Shown: positions 51,152 to 64,000, counted from the stretch's first letter. The stretch: DNA of 64,000 bases from Tetrahymena elliotti 4EA (GCA_000231825.2 JH720293.1:2356001-2420000), one strand, 5' to 3'. The notes: generated by a model from the sequence alone, not told the origin. Numbers and translations are program-made.

Positions 51152-52430
51152 ATCAAGCAAATAATATAAAAAACTCTCAAGCATTAGCTCTAAAATTTAA
51201 TTATTCATTAATAAATTATCTTGTAAATAAATTGAGTTGAGTCGTTATGATTTTAGTAACAAGAAAGTAAAGAAATTAAACAAACAAAAGAATTAAGTCA
51301 AAAATTACCTTTCCAAATATAATAAAATTGCTACAAATAAAATAAATTACTAAACTAAATATAATTTTATACATCTCTATGTATTGTTTTAACAAAATAA
51401 AGTTCATAAAGCTAATTGATTCATCCAAAATTATTTTCTATAAATATTTAATTGATTATTTATAAAAAAATTTTCCTAATATTTGTTTTGTGTGATAAAT
51501 AAGCTTGAGATGTTTTTATTTAAGTTATTTAGTTTTGAGGTAATTTAAAATTTTTATAAATTAGTTTTTTACCCAAGGTACTTACTATTTATTTTTCAAG
51601 GAGAGTAAAAAATAATTATTTTAAAATATCAACCACCTTATTCAAAATTATTTCAAAAAATAAATATTTTAAAGCAAAAACTGTAATTCATTCACCCTCC
51701 CTTTTGACATAAAACACATAAATAAAAATTAAAAATACACAATAGTATCTAATATAATTCAGTTTGTAAATAAAAATTTAATTAGCCAAATATTATTAAA
51801 TTTATATTAATCAATAATCTAATAAAATTAAGAAAAAAAGTATGATTGAGAATGAAGGATTTATTTTGAAATTTAGTTTAGAAATTAATTAATTTTATAT
51901 AGATCCTATGTTACTTAAAAAGATTTTAACATTAATTATTAACTGTAAGATGTATTGGAATTAGTAAAAAAAGAAAGAATAATTCTAACAAGTTTTTATT
52001 TAACAATAATTTTGTAAAACAAAAGCACTTAATTTACCATTAGTTATCAAACCAAAAAACTAATTAAATAAATGAATGAATTTCTTTGGGTTTGAAAATT
52101 GAAAAAAATAAGAAATATTGTAAAAAAATAAATGGGATATTGATTGATAGATAGATAGAAATAAACGATTTAGCAAAATCAAAGTATTTAATAATCATTT
52201 ATTTATTTCTTTAGGCTTACAATCAATCTTAAAATCAACTAATTACAACAGATAAAGATTAAATTAATATAAAGAATATTAAAAGTATAATATTAACTAT
52301 AGTAAAGAAAGATTATTATATTAAAAGGTGTGTAGTTAAAATAATCTGTTATCTTCTTGACATTAATTTATTTTAGATATTTATTTAATTTGGAATTCCA
52401 ATTTGCAAAAGTTATTCGAAAACGTTAGTG
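51152..52430. other. Intergenic spacer with a possible 5' UTR intron
   Basis: AT-rich. GTGTGT at 52328 and TTTTAG ending at 52376 could bound a 49-nt intron in the leader of the kinase gene; the frame 52377-52430 is open into the kinase ORF, but no ATG is available upstream. Confidence 0.45.
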
Positions 52431-55400
52431 ATGAATATTGTCTAATCACAAGGAACTGACTATTTAGAGAGTTCATAAAATAATGTGAATAATAGCACAT
52501 CTAGAAATAATAAGATTATCGTTTAATCAAGTGATATAAATTTATCAAATGGCAGCTTCTAGAATAGCATAAACAAATAAAACTCAGCAAATAACAATAT
52601 TTAGGCTAGCAATTTATCAAATGGCTAATAGGCCAATCAAGTTTCACAAAATAATAATATTTAGATTTAATAGCAACCTCATTCTCCAGCTTCAAATAAA
52701 AATCCTTTGAATTACACAAGACGCAACTTTTTGAAATATCAGTAACAATATCTAGAGTCCAACAACATTTCGATTCCAAGTACATCAAACATTCCTACTA
52801 ACAAATCACCTACAAATGGCGCTAGTGCAGGCTCAGTTATTTAAAATATACATAATTTATAGTAGTAATAAGCACAGTAAATCTAACTGTAAAATCAAGT
52901 GAAATAGAGTGCAAATCACATTTAAAATTTGATGTAAATTTACACTCCTCTAAGTAGTAAAGCAATAAAAAGGAGGTTAGTTGCTCCTAATCACTCTTCA
53001 CTGAATAAAAGGACCTATACTGAAAGTGAAGAAATACCTCTTTCTTCTGCTGCTGCTATCTACACTCAATAAGAAAATATCCTTAACCAATCTATTGGAA
53101 ACCAATTTGCTAAATAATCTAACAACATTAGCAATAGTAACAATTTAAATACATCTTCTAATCCTACTAATTCATCATTGTAAAGCAATGGAAATAATGG
53201 ATTATTTTCCTTCACAAATAAAAGAGGATCTACAAATACTCGAAAACCTTTTCTTTAACTTTCTAATTAATAAGCTAGTAGCTTTATATAGCCTTAAAGC
53301 TCAAATAACAGCTATCTTTAAAACAGCTGTTAAGGAAATAATTTTAATGGTTCTGTAATTAACAGTAGTATGGTAAGCAATAACTTAAGTTAAAATGCCT
53401 AACACAATAAGAGCTTTGATAGACATAATCACCATGACAGATCAATAGATTTACCTTCAATTTAAACACCTTCTAGTCAGATAGAAAAAAAAAATTTTTA
53501 AATAGGGATCCTTACTCAGCAGTCAATTTAAACTTAAAATTAAAATAATTAACACCAGGTCAAGCAATCCTAATAAAATAATTATCATGCACATATATCT
53601 ACTCCTTAAAATAATTAATTAATTGTATCAATGCCAGGAAACTCAGATCATAATAATAGGAATAATGTAAATCAAATAGAACCTAATATATCTCCCATTC
53701 ATACACCTTATGGTAAAATTATCATCTTTTTTTGTTTTTAAACGAAATAGAAATTAAATAAACAGGTTAGTAATTAATTAATCGGGTTAATATCACTAGA
53801 ATGAAAACACTTAATGACAGAAAGAATGATAATAATGATTATGATGATGAGGAACCTACATTCTGTAGCATATAAAATTAGAATGATTTGACTGATTAAA
53901 ATAGTCCCCAACTTTCAAAGAACTAATAATTTCTAACTATTCAGCAACAACAACAATAATCTTAGCAAAGGAATAACAATTATCAGTCAAATAATAATTA
54001 ATCCTAAAATTAAAATGGGAACTTATAAAACTCCATAAATAATACAGCAAAAAACCAAAAGTTAAATCAATATTTAAACACACCAAATTTGTAAACTCCC
54101 AGCTAAAGCAATACTAAAAAATATGTATTTTAGTAAAATAGACCAAGTTAGAACTACTCTTCAAATGCAAGATCAATAAGAGAAAGCTCCTTTGCATCAA
54201 GAGCAAGCTCTCCTTTTTAAAAAACAACAAGCATTAAAACAAGAACGAAATTAAAAATATAAAATAATAATTATGTGAAGAAAGCTTCAAATATAATTAC
54301 TGCTTCAACTCCACCTAGATAAAGTTCTATTCTTTAAACTGAAGGTTCTTTATAAAACAATATAAATAATAGCATTAATTAATTATATAGTAACATTTAA
54401 AAAAATTAGAATTAGGTTTATATCAGCTAAAATAGTAATTAGAATGCTCTTGCCAATTATGGGTCATTGAACAATAAAAATTTATAAATTTAAACAATAC
54501 CAGATAGCCTCGATGAAATTGCTTTAAACTTTTAAATTGCTTCAAGAAAAAACCGTAATTAATCTGTTAGAAACAACCCTGCTTATTACTACAATAAAGG
54601 TGAAAAGCTAATTACAATATAAAATGATTACGAAGATATAAACACTCATGCTAGGTATAGCAATGTCCAATCAAGTTAAGGAAATCATTAAACTTATCTC
54701 TAATCTTAATTTTCTTAGTCTCCTTAAAAAAAGAATATTTTCCCTCAATCATCAAAACACTCTACCAATTAGTAATTATTTGAAAAAAGTATTATTGTTT
54801 AGAGAGAAAAATAAGAACTTATACAAAAAGAGTAGCTTGTTAGATAGAAATTTATTTAACAACAACTGCAAAAAAGGAGTTAAAATGGAACTGACACAAA
54901 TCCTAATCAGAATCTTTCAATTAATAAAGTTTCAAATATTCAGACTAAAGAGGATAGATAAAAATATCAAAAATAAATTCTTTCTGGTAATTAAGAAAGC
55001 CAATAAGTAAGCTAAGACAATAATACATACACCAATTAAGAAAGTTTTTTGCTAGACCATAAATAATAAAACAACTTTTAAAAAGATATAATCTCAAATG
55101 AAAATATAAATATTGTAGCTGAAAGGATACCAAAGTTTAAGTTAGATAAAAGACCTTCTCGTCTAGGAGAATAAGAACATACCTAAGAGAGAGAGCCTTC
55201 AATTCCTAAAAGAATATAACAGAATGAAGGGTATGTAAGTTAATAGAAATAAAATATTTAAATTGAGAAAAAAGAGGATAAATAGTAAATTGATAAAGTT
55301 AATCTTTAAAAATAAGAAACTCCATCTTAAAACAATTAATAAAATAATAATGATAAATAATCTAATCCTAAATAAAAATGGGATTTATCTGAAGAAGAAC

Positions 55401-56808
55401 TCAACAATTTTGGAGATAGATTCCCAAGAACACTGATCAAAAAGAAGCTTCTAGGAAGGTATGAATTTTATTATCTAAATTATTAAATTATTCTTAAATT
55501 TATTCATATTTTATAGAGGTGGATTTGCCCTTGTCTGGCTTGGAGAAGATAAATAAACAAAGGAAAATTATGCTGTTAAATAGATTTTAAGTAGTAATGC
55601 TCATTAGACTCACATAAAAGAAATTTGGTTTGGCTCTTTCTTTTTCAAAAATGGTGTTGCCAAAGAAAAATACCAAATGTATAGAGGTAGAGAACTTAAT
55701 TTATTTTAAAAAAAAACAATTTTAAAATATGTATTTATATTAATTTAAGGTATTAATAACTTATCTAAAATGATGAACTATGAAATCAAATAAGTTGACA
55801 CTTGGATTTATTATGAATTGTGTGGTGAGTCACTTGGAAGCAGTTTATACGAGCTGAAAGGAGAAGGGTATAGAGGAGAAGAGAGAGTTTATAGAGTAAA
55901 TTTATTTATTTATAATTAATTTAGAGGTTTAAGAATTTTTAAAAAAATAATAGGTACATTATAAAAAGCTTTATTAAAGCATTAAAAAAGATGTTAAATA
56001 ATTTAAGAAGTTAGTTTTCGAACTTGCTCATGCTCTTTGGTTGCTTTCCGATTAAAGAATAGTACATTCTGATTTAAAAACAGAAAATATACTTGTAAAA
56101 ACTAAGGATAATGGAGGATTTACAGAGATAGAACAAGTTAAACTAATTGATTATGGAAGTAGTTTTACATTTGGGAATCTAAAACATTTTTCTATGGCTA
56201 CTCCAGAGTATATGGCTCCTGAAATATTAAATTTTATTCTCTATTAGAATTAGCTTCGCCATATCCCTTATTTACTTGAATATTTAAAGAATTACTAGAA
56301 GACATATGTTATTGACATATGGAGTTTAGGCTGTGTAATGATGGAAATAATCAGTGGCATTCCTTTATGGATGAGTTTAAAAACAATAGTTAAACATAAA
56401 GGTCAAGAAATTATTCGCCATGGTTTATTTGCTGCTAAAGGCAGAGTTTTTGAAAGCATTATTGAAAAACAGATAGAAGTTGTTAAAAATATTGACACTT
56501 ATATAGATGAACATAATTACAGTGGTGTAGTGATAGACTAAGAATTAAGATACTTAGTCAAAAAAATGCTTGTCTTAGACCCATCTAAAAGAATATCACC
56601 TAAAGAAGTATGTTAATATCTACACAAAAGTGTTTTAAATACTGAATTTGTGGAAATAACACCTAATATTGAAGATATTGCTAATTAACAAACAAATAAA
56701 AACACCTAAAGTACAGTAGCATCAAATAAGAAGGAGGATTCAGGTAAAACTGAATTAATATCTATTTAAAATACAAATGAATAAGTAAAAATTGATTTGA
56801 GTTCTTGA
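52431..56808 (+). CDS. Large protein kinase with HSD and DYG motifs and a ~980-residue low-complexity N-terminus
   Basis: Exons 52431-53712, 53766-55458, 55517-55686, 55750-55895 and 55954-56808; 1381 residues, TGA 56806-56808. Residues 1 to about 980 are Asn/Ser/Gln-rich, with basic Arg/Ser patches (SSFASRASSPF, RRNFLKYQ) and short prolines. The kinase domain starts near 985: LGRGGFALVWLGED (glycine loop), YAVKQIL (VAIK lysine), YYELCGESLGSSLYEL, then VHSDLKTENILV with HSD in place of HRD, LIDYGSS with DYG in place of DFG, and ATPEYMAPEIL (APE). A ~70-residue insert precedes and follows DIWSLGCVMMEIISG; the domain ends about 1315 (LDPSKRISPKEV). Catalytic Asp and Lys and the metal Asp are present, so activity is likely. 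The GSS after DYG recalls DYRK/SRPK-like kinases, but class is uncertain. The C-terminal tail is polar. Confidence 0.92.
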
Positions 56809-57364
56809 ATCAAATAATAATTAAAGTAAATAGTTTTTAAAAATCATAATTAATTTAAAATAATAACAATTCCAACATTTTTACCATTAATTAACTTATA
56901 ATTTAATTTATATACTTTAATTCATTCAAATAACTAAAAGTATTTATCAAATTTTATAAAATTTTTGTTATGTAAAAATATTATTTTATAGTAAAATAAG
57001 TTAACACTTAAAAAAATATTTTGAAAATTAGAATTATTATTTAAGAATGAAAAAAAAGCTTGAATACTAAAGTAGTTTTTGTATGAGTTTTTTGAATATA
57101 AATACACTTAAACCATATAATAATATCAACTAATCTTTACATTAAAAAAGGCATTCAAATAAAATTTAAATACTTCTAATTTATTTAAAAGTAACCTTCA
57201 TATTAAAAAACTTACATTTAGTTTAATTTAAAAAAAACTTTAGTCATGCATCATTATAAGATTAAAAAGAATTATCTAGAATTTATTATGTCTTTTTAAA
57301 TAAATAATTTTATTTCTGATTAAAGTTGTAATTTTTATCAAAGATATTTTTATCAAATAAATTA
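56809..57364. other. Intergenic spacer
   Basis: About 550 bases of AT-rich sequence; no feature recognised. Confidence 0.65.
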
Positions 57365-58273
57365 ATGATCAAAAAAATCATATCTAGTTTAAAGCATTTT
57401 TCAAATCATTCTGTTACTCCTAGCGAGTTGAAACCAGGAGACCACGTTTATGTTTGGAGAAATGTCAAGAATTTACTGATGTATTAACATCACGGAGTTT
57501 ATATAGGAAATGGAAGATGTATTCATTTTACAACAAGAGCAGATGCATTAGAATATGATAAAGTTGAAAATAAGGACTAAAATGAAAAAGAATAATAAAT
57601 GGAAAATGCAAAAAAAGTGTAAATATAGAATGATATGTTAGATTAAAATAGTAAAAATGATTTAGAAAATTAAAATGGATAAATTTAAATTGTTGAAAAC
57701 ACACTAAAATATGATAAAAAAAGTAAAAACTTTCAAGTAATCAACTAAAATAATGTAGAATAACAAAATTAGCAAGCAAAACCAACTTTTTGGGATAGAA
57801 TAAATCCTTAATCTAGCTCTAATTTAAATAAAGCTGTCATTATGGAAACTTCCCTTGATTATTTTTTATATGGAGGTAAATTAAAAAGAGCAAGATACAA
57901 CTGTAGTATTTTTGAATATATGTTAAAGTCTGCAGGAACATGTTATCGTTAGCCTAGATTAGATGGATAAATTACTGTCGAAAAAGCCAAAAAATATATT
58001 TGTCCTATTAATTCTAAAGGGCAAAAAGAAATATATAGTTTAAAAAGTAATAATTGTGAACATTTAGTGCTAGAATGGACTACTGGAGAGCGTAAAAGCT
58101 ACTAACTAGAAAGATTATTTAGGAGATCAATTTATTTCTTGCTTTTCTTGTTTCCTGTCTACAAAGTGAATGATCACTTTTTTATTAATATTTTTGATAA
58201 TTACATAAAAGTTTCTGTTTATTATGAGATCTTTTTAAGTAATTGGGTATATGTTGCAACTTTCTTATTGTGA
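57365..58273 (+). CDS. LRAT-domain protein with an internal insert and C-terminal membrane segment
   Basis: Single exon, 302 residues, ATG 57365, TGA 58271-58273. LRAT/H-rev107 (NlpC/P60-related) acyltransferases or phospholipases use a His and a Cys. Here LKPGDHVYVWR (22-32), the QHHGVYIGNGRCIHF block (41-55, catalytic His at 42 or 43) and NNCEHLVLEW (229-238, catalytic Cys231) are clear. Between them lies an insert of about 80 residues rich in Gln, Asn, Lys and Glu (about 65-140), then a more ordered stretch (SLDYFLYGGKLKRARY). The C-terminus (about 250-300) is hydrophobic with Phe/Tyr/Leu, likely one or two membrane helices, as in animal LRAT and PLA/AT proteins that are tail-anchored. Probable phospholipid-remodelling enzyme on membranes; substrate unknown. 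Confidence 0.9.
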
Positions 58274-58733
58274 ATATGTTATTAAGAAAATCAAAGATAA
58301 TTTATTTTAAACAGTCCAAATTTTCTTATTACTTTAATACAAATGTAGTAAAATCACTTCAAAGCGTTTGAAATTGCAATTAAGAATTATTAAATTTTAT
58401 CTTTAAATTTGAAATTTATTGATTTTACTTATTTTAGAAATTTTTATGGTAATTTTGTATCAGAAAAAAAATTGATCAGAAATTTTATGTCTCTGATGAT
58501 TATAATAGCTGTTAATTGGTATTTTTTATTTGATGTCTGTTTAAATGATTAATTTCGTTTTATTTCTATTCATTTAAAATTTTGTTTTTTTTCTGATTCA
58601 GATTGATTTAATCAGCCGAAATTTTTCCATCTTCATTTTATGTTTTGGTAATTTTTTGAAAAAAAAAGTAAATATTATTTTTAATAAATAATTATTAATT
58701 AAATTTATATTTAAAATTTGAGTTCAGAAGCAA
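58274..58733. other. Intergenic spacer
   Basis: AT-rich, short; nothing recognised. Confidence 0.65.
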
Positions 58734-61700
58734 ATGATATTATAAAATAAGAAATCCTTTGACAACATAGAAGATGTAATAAATTTATTATTTAGAGACC
58801 TTAAAACATATTAACTTAGTCTTTTTGTTCAAAAGTTTATGGCTTCACCATTACGGTACTACAAAAGCATAGAAATTTTTATAAGGTATTCGGATGAAAT
58901 TGTATAATTATTTAACTAAAAATTCATTTTTACACTGAATTATCTAATAGAAAATTACTAAATTGATATTTTATTTTTAGAGATTGAATATTATTTTATC
59001 ATTATTAAGATTTTTTTTTCAATTATATTTTTTATATCATTTTTTTTCACCCATAAATCATATTAATTCTAACTCTTTCCAAATAAATAACATTTAGTAA
59101 AGTTTATAGTTAAAATAGCAGTGAACAAATACTCAACTTATTAAACTTTGGTTTATCTTAATTTACTGATCTGTAATCTTTAAATCTGAAGTTTGAGTAA
59201 AAAAATTGTTTTATTTAATAAAAATTAATATTTCTAAACTACATATTTATTTAAAAAATCCATAAAAAGTTTCAATTTAGTTGATGCAAAGAGTATTGGA
59301 GATTTAGAAAGTGGTCTTGTAAAATGCTCTAATCTATCAATCTTGACTATAAACTTAAAGTAAATATAAATACCATTTTTACATTCAGAATTTATCAAAT
59401 GCTCATTTTAAATAATTTACAATTTATTCTTTTAAAAATACAAAGCGCTAATCAAATTGGTGATCAGGGAGCTTCAAATTTGGGTTCTTGTTTATCTAAA
59501 TGTTGCAATATTTAAGCTTTAACCCTCTATCTTAGGTAAGTTAGAATGCGATTTTTACTTAAAAAATCAAATCTTCTTTCTTTTCAATTTAAATTTTTAG
59601 CTATTTGTGAAATTAATAATTAACTGAAAAAATTTTTTGATAATCAAAAAGTTTATCTAAAATAAATGATCAGGGTGCATCAAGCTTAGTTTCAGGTTTA
59701 GCTTAATGCTCTAATCTATAAGATTTAACACTTTACCTCAGGTATTTGTTTATATATTTATATCTATTTAAAAAATTAGTAAATGAATGGTTGTAAAAAT
59801 TTTGATAATAAAAAAATATTAAAAAATTTCCCTATTAATTTAATTTTTGAAATATAAACTTATGAATTTTAATTTCATTATTAAGAAACTCCTAAATTAG
59901 TCCAGATGGGGCATCGAATATAGGTTTAAACTTAGCTAAATGCACTAATCTTATCAAGCTGGCTCTCTATCTCAGGTATGAATAATTCGCTTTTGAAAAA
60001 TAAATTGTAAATTCAGAATAAAAGAATTTTTTCAAGATAAATCTAAATTTCATTTTTAGTCTGCTTTGAATATAACAAAATACTCTTTAAATAAATCAAA
60101 AGACAAAATTAAATTGGATGTAAAGGGTCTTAAAACTTATGCTCTAGTTTAGTTGACTGCAAAAATATCTCATCTTTAACTTTGGAACTAGAGTAAAAAA
60201 TAAATTTTATTTAATTAATATACATCCTGCTTGTATTAATCAGAAAAATAAATTATTGAAATTGGTTAAACTTAATAACTTTATTCTTAATATTTATTCA
60301 TTTTGTTATCAAAAATACTTTTTACTTTTCTAATTCTCATGAAGTTATGATTATTTAAAAAATATTTTATTTACATAGCGAAAATCAAATACAAGATAAG
60401 GGTATTTCTGAACTTAGTTAGGCTCTATCTAAATGCACATAAATCGCAAATCTATCACTTTCTTTATGGTAATTATAGTTTGTTTTCTTGGTTTTTAAGA
60501 ACTTCGTATTTATTTATTATTTCAGCTTGAAGTTATTTTTTCAGTTTTATTTACAATCTTCTTAATTTATCTTAGATAATTATTTTATTTTTCTTCAAAG
60601 GAATAATTAAATAAGCTCAGATGGCATATATAATTTGGGTTTAGGCTTATCTAAGCTTCTGAATCTTAAAATATTAGTCCTAGAGTTAAAGTAAAATAGA
60701 CTCTATTCTATTGATTTTTTCAAGTAATATATTAAAAATTTTAACCCTCAATAGTGATAATAAAATAGATAAAGGTGCATCTTCAATCTTATAGGCTTTA
60801 TCTTAGTGCTCTAATCTCTCTAATTTAACTATTAACTTTAAGTAATCTTTTATTTTTTAAGATTTTATAGTTAGTATTAAAATATAGAATTCTAGTTCTT
60901 TTTCATTTCAAAATATCTCTATTTAAGCTTTCGATTTATATTTTAAGAATTTGATTTAATTTTTAAAGGTCTCACTAAACTAATGCAGACAATGCAGCTG
61001 GATTAGGTTTAAATTTAGGGAAGTGGATTATCCTATCTAATCTGAGTCTTAGTTTTAAGTAAAAACATTTATATTATTTTACCTTAAGCTTAGTAATCTT
61101 TTTGAATAAATTAAAAGTCAAATTGGTAATCAAGGGGTAGAAGATTTAAGTGCTGGTATATCTTAGTGTATAAATCTCTAGTCTTTATCACTTTAATTAA
61201 AGTAAATATTTGCTAACCAAAGTTTTGTTTAGATCATTAAATAAAACTGAAAAAGCTTTTTAAAAAAATAAAAATTTTGGATATTTTTGGTTTTTTGCAA
61301 TTAAATTCATTAATATTTATATAATAAAATTTTAATCTAAATTCTTTTATGTTTGATAAAGATCGAGTCATATTGCGCCAAATGGGATATAAAAATTGGG
61401 TTCTAGTTTATCTAAGTGTATTAACCTCCAAAAATTGACCCTAGAGTTGGAGTAATTAGTTAATTACATTTTTTAAATTATGAAGAAAATATTATTTCTG
61501 ATTCCGTTTAACTTTACTTTTTTATTTTTTAAACTTTTCATTTCATCTTTTAATTTAGAATAATTTCATCTTTTTAGATTATGTAACCAAGATATTTTTT
61601 ATCCATGAAAAGGCATAATTATTTTGGGGATTAGGGTTTAGAATTTCTAAGCCATGGTTTGTCTAAATGCATAAATCTCTAAATTTTGAAGCTTTCACTT

Positions 61701-62350
61701 GGGTAAAAATAATTAATTTTTTGGTTGATTTATTTTACTTTTAAGAAAATTCTATTCAAAATACTCCTTCATATTTTGTCAGAAACTTTACTCACAAATT
61801 TATGTTAAAAAAATTTATAAATAGTAGTAATTATATCGGTAATAATGGTATTTCAGAATTGATTCCATGCTTAGCTAAGTGTAAAAATCTCATACTATTA
61901 AACCTTTGCATGTAGTAAGAATATATTGCTTACTTTTTTTGAAATAGACTTTAAAATTCTTTTAGATTGAAAGATCTCTGTTATATTAAATTGCATTTTT
62001 TAATATAAAATATTTCTTCTTTACAAGATATTTAAATTTTGTATACTAATTTATATTTAATTCTTTCTTTAAAGTTATAACTAAATTGATCATGTGGCAG
62101 CATAATATTTAGCTAATAGTTTAGCTGAATTTACTGATCTATTGATTTTGGAACTCAATCTCGGGTAAAAATTATTTATTAACTTAAATTAGTTAATTAT
62201 TCAAATGTTATTTTATTGTTTTTATTTAAAAATTATTTTAATAAAAATTATTTTTCTAGGGGAAATTAAGTTCATTAAGTTGCATAATATAGAATACTTA
62301 TTAGAATACTTAAAATGAAGAGATTAACTAAAAAAAAGATAATTTATTGA
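58734..62350 (+). CDS. Leucine-rich-repeat (RNI-like) protein, one repeat per exon
   Basis: Seventeen exons, 531 residues: 58734-58885, 59119-59196, 59270-59359, 59446-59535, 59652-59741, 59886-59975, 60103-60192, 60379-60468, 60601-60690, 60755-60841, 60969-61058, 61094-61201, 61362-61451, 61613-61702, 61825-61914, 62075-62164 and 62260-62350. All 16 introns are phase 2. Twelve internal exons are exactly 90 nt (others 78, 87 and 108), each one 30-residue repeat of the type NQIGDQGASNLGSCLSKC followed by a LTL.L.L strand, as in ribonuclease-inhibitor-like LRRs. Conserved spots: Asn-x-Ile-Gly, Asp-x-Gly-Ala, GL, K/QC, NL. The first exon (MILQNKKSFDNIEDVIN onward) is a non-repeat N-terminus; the last exon is a short basic tail. 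No signal peptide, kinase or membrane part; presumably a protein-binding horseshoe. Such LRR families are large in ciliates. Confidence 0.93.
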
Positions 62351-63773
62351 TAAAAATTAAATAGATTTATCTCATAAACAAAGGATCAAGTATTAATTTA
62401 TTTAACCTCATACAATTTTATGTTTTTAAAAAAAATCCTTTAGTGTCCTTTATTTAATATATTTAAAATCTATATTTTTAAATTCTATATTTTTTGTGAA
62501 TCATTAAAAATTAGTAGTAAATTAAAGCTGAGTCTTTGCTTGTTTCTCTAAATTTAGAAATTTTATAAACATTATTTAAAAATGTAATATTTAATAAAAA
62601 ATAATTATAATATTGAATAAAACTTTTTTAGAAAATTTAGTAAAAACAAATAATATTTAAATAAGTAATATAAAAAATACCATTTAAACATATTTTATGA
62701 ATGTAAAAAAGTTAATATTTTCTTCAGTTTCTTTATTTTCACTTACTCTAATATTAAATATCCTCTTATCTTACTTAAAAATTGATTTTGTATTAAATAT
62801 GTTAATAGATTGAAAATTATTTTAATTAAATAAAATCTAAAAATATTTTTTCAAAAAAATCAAAATAAAATTCCATTTAAAAAGATGATGATCCATTGTT
62901 CACTCATTATATAAAGGAGTTTTTTTAATTTTTACTTATTCTTATAAGAAAAGAAGACTTTTTAATTGCATCATCTATATTCTTTGAGTTTACATAACTT
63001 TTACTGATTTCCATCATTTCATTTTTTAAGATACACCAAATAAATATATTTATAAATATATTATCTTCAAGAAATGAAAAGATTAGAAATAGAATAGGCT
63101 AGAACTATTTAAAAACTTTTTATTTAAGTTTAAATTAAATAAGATATTTTTCTGATATTTTTAGTTTTCTCAAATGTAGAAACATATTTTTTAGAAAAAG
63201 CATAAAATTGCCGAAAGGTTAATTTTTTGAGTAAATATAGTTTTGTTTGGATATACTTATTAATATTTTAAGTGTTAAAAGAACTTTTTGAAATTTACAC
63301 TCTAAAATTATGTAATTCGAAGGTTTATGAGGTGATTATAATATTAAAATTAACTTGACGATAGTAAGATTACTTTAATTAACAAAATTAAATATGATTA
63401 ATCAAAAAATTTAATGGTAAAATAATACAAAACTATATAAAATTGAGGATTTGGCATAAAAAGATAACCATATATTATTGATTTATAAAATTCTAATTAT
63501 TTACATAAAAAAAGATTGGATATTTCATTTCCTTCAAATCTATTTGTTCTTTATCTTTGAAAATAAATATTTTTCAAACAAGAAATAGTAAAATAAAGGC
63601 TAATTACAAAACTTTACTATTAGATCAATCATTTTAAACAATTAATTTACACTTTTTTAAAAACACTCTATCTTAAAACACAATACGATTTAGCCTTTAC
63701 TAAATTATTGAGTATCTAAAGTAATTGTAATAAATCGCAATTTTATCCCTTTGACTTAAACAGTGTTTCAAAG
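62351..63773. other. Intergenic spacer
   Basis: AT-rich downstream region of the LRR gene and upstream region of the last gene. Nothing recognised. Confidence 0.6.
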
Positions 63774-64000
63774 ATGGAAAAGAATTAAACTGATCAATCC
63801 TAAGATATAATTGAGTCTAATATAGATACAGAGGTATATTGAAATTTTAAAGATGATTTATATCATAAAGTATATTTATAAATTTTATCAAGCTTATATG
63901 TAGACTCTTAAAAAAATCTCCTCATACAAGAACAGAAGTCGATATTGATATTATTTCTACTCAGCTGAAGAATATAAAGTTTTTTGAACAATATAATAAT
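63774..64000 (+). CDS. Probable cyclic-nucleotide-binding-domain protein (3' end missing)
   Basis: Exon 1 is 63774-63833 (20 residues, phase 0), intron 63834-63892, second exon from 63893 to the window edge; 56 residues visible. The start MEKNQTDQSQD is polar. The second exon reads LLKKSPHTRTEVDIDIIS then QLKNIKFFEQ. The pattern P-x-x-RT-E-x-D-I with a following hydrophobic helix and I-K-F-F is the leader typical of ciliate cyclic-nucleotide-binding-domain proteins, just before the first beta strand. The domain itself lies outside the window, so the call rests on this lead-in only. Confidence 0.55.

Noticed and set aside
1..64000. tRNA genes, rRNA, transposase, CRISPR arrays, telomeric C4A2 repeats
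   Set aside because: Looked for by eye on both strands; no A/B-box plus cloverleaf, no transposase motif, no regular repeat-spacer pattern and no telomere tract was found. A covariance-model scan could still find a small RNA.

Overview
The window looks like macronuclear DNA of a Tetrahymena-like oligohymenophorean ciliate. It is extremely AT-rich. TAA and TAG occur repeatedly inside conserved protein families, where they read as Gln, and every supported reading frame closes with TGA. Introns are mostly about 35 to 150 nt, of GT...AG type, and richer in A+T than the exons. Gene density is about one gene per 3.5 kb, on both strands, with no operon-like grouping. I cannot tell the species. Most real genes are invisible to a standard-code ORF search, so the models below were built by reading all frames with TGA as the only stop and checking intron phase and protein-family motifs.

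Left part (1-20000): the 3' portion of a DDX10/Dbp4-type DEAD-box helicase (+); a small predicted N-myristoylated protein (-, 4857-5375); a Gln/Asn/Ser-rich protein (+, 7666-10205); an eight-exon multi-pass membrane protein (+, 11536-13597); a coiled-coil-rich protein with a thrice-repeated FF motif (+, 14044-16969); and an MFS transporter (-, 18159-19953).

Middle (20000-45000): a long sparse stretch with one unresolved minus-strand candidate; a doublecortin-domain protein kinase (+, 23547-25808); the transition-zone protein B9D1 with a 1.1 kb intron (+, 27228-29428); an unknown 394-residue protein (-, 34549-35733); and a RanBPM-like SPRY-LisH-CTLH-CRA protein in nine exons (-, 40332-44226). 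Large spacers surround these.

Right part (45000-64000) is dense: an ARF-like GTPase lacking the switch II Gln (+); a Cys/Tyr-rich single-pass membrane protein (-); MsrA (-); a Rho-family GTPase with a CNLI tail (+); a 1381-residue protein kinase with atypical HSD and DYG motifs (+); an LRAT-domain protein (+); a leucine-rich-repeat protein in which almost every exon is exactly 90 nt and encodes one repeat (+); and the start of a probable cyclic-nucleotide-binding-domain protein that runs off the end (+).

The genes are functionally unrelated. Two may relate to cilia or cytoskeleton (B9D1, DCX kinase), several to signalling (two GTPases, two kinases, the C-terminal CNBD candidate), one to ubiquitin-ligase scaffolding (RanBPM-like), one to ribosome biogenesis (DDX10) and one to oxidative repair (MsrA). 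I saw no tRNA, rRNA, transposase, CRISPR or viral gene.
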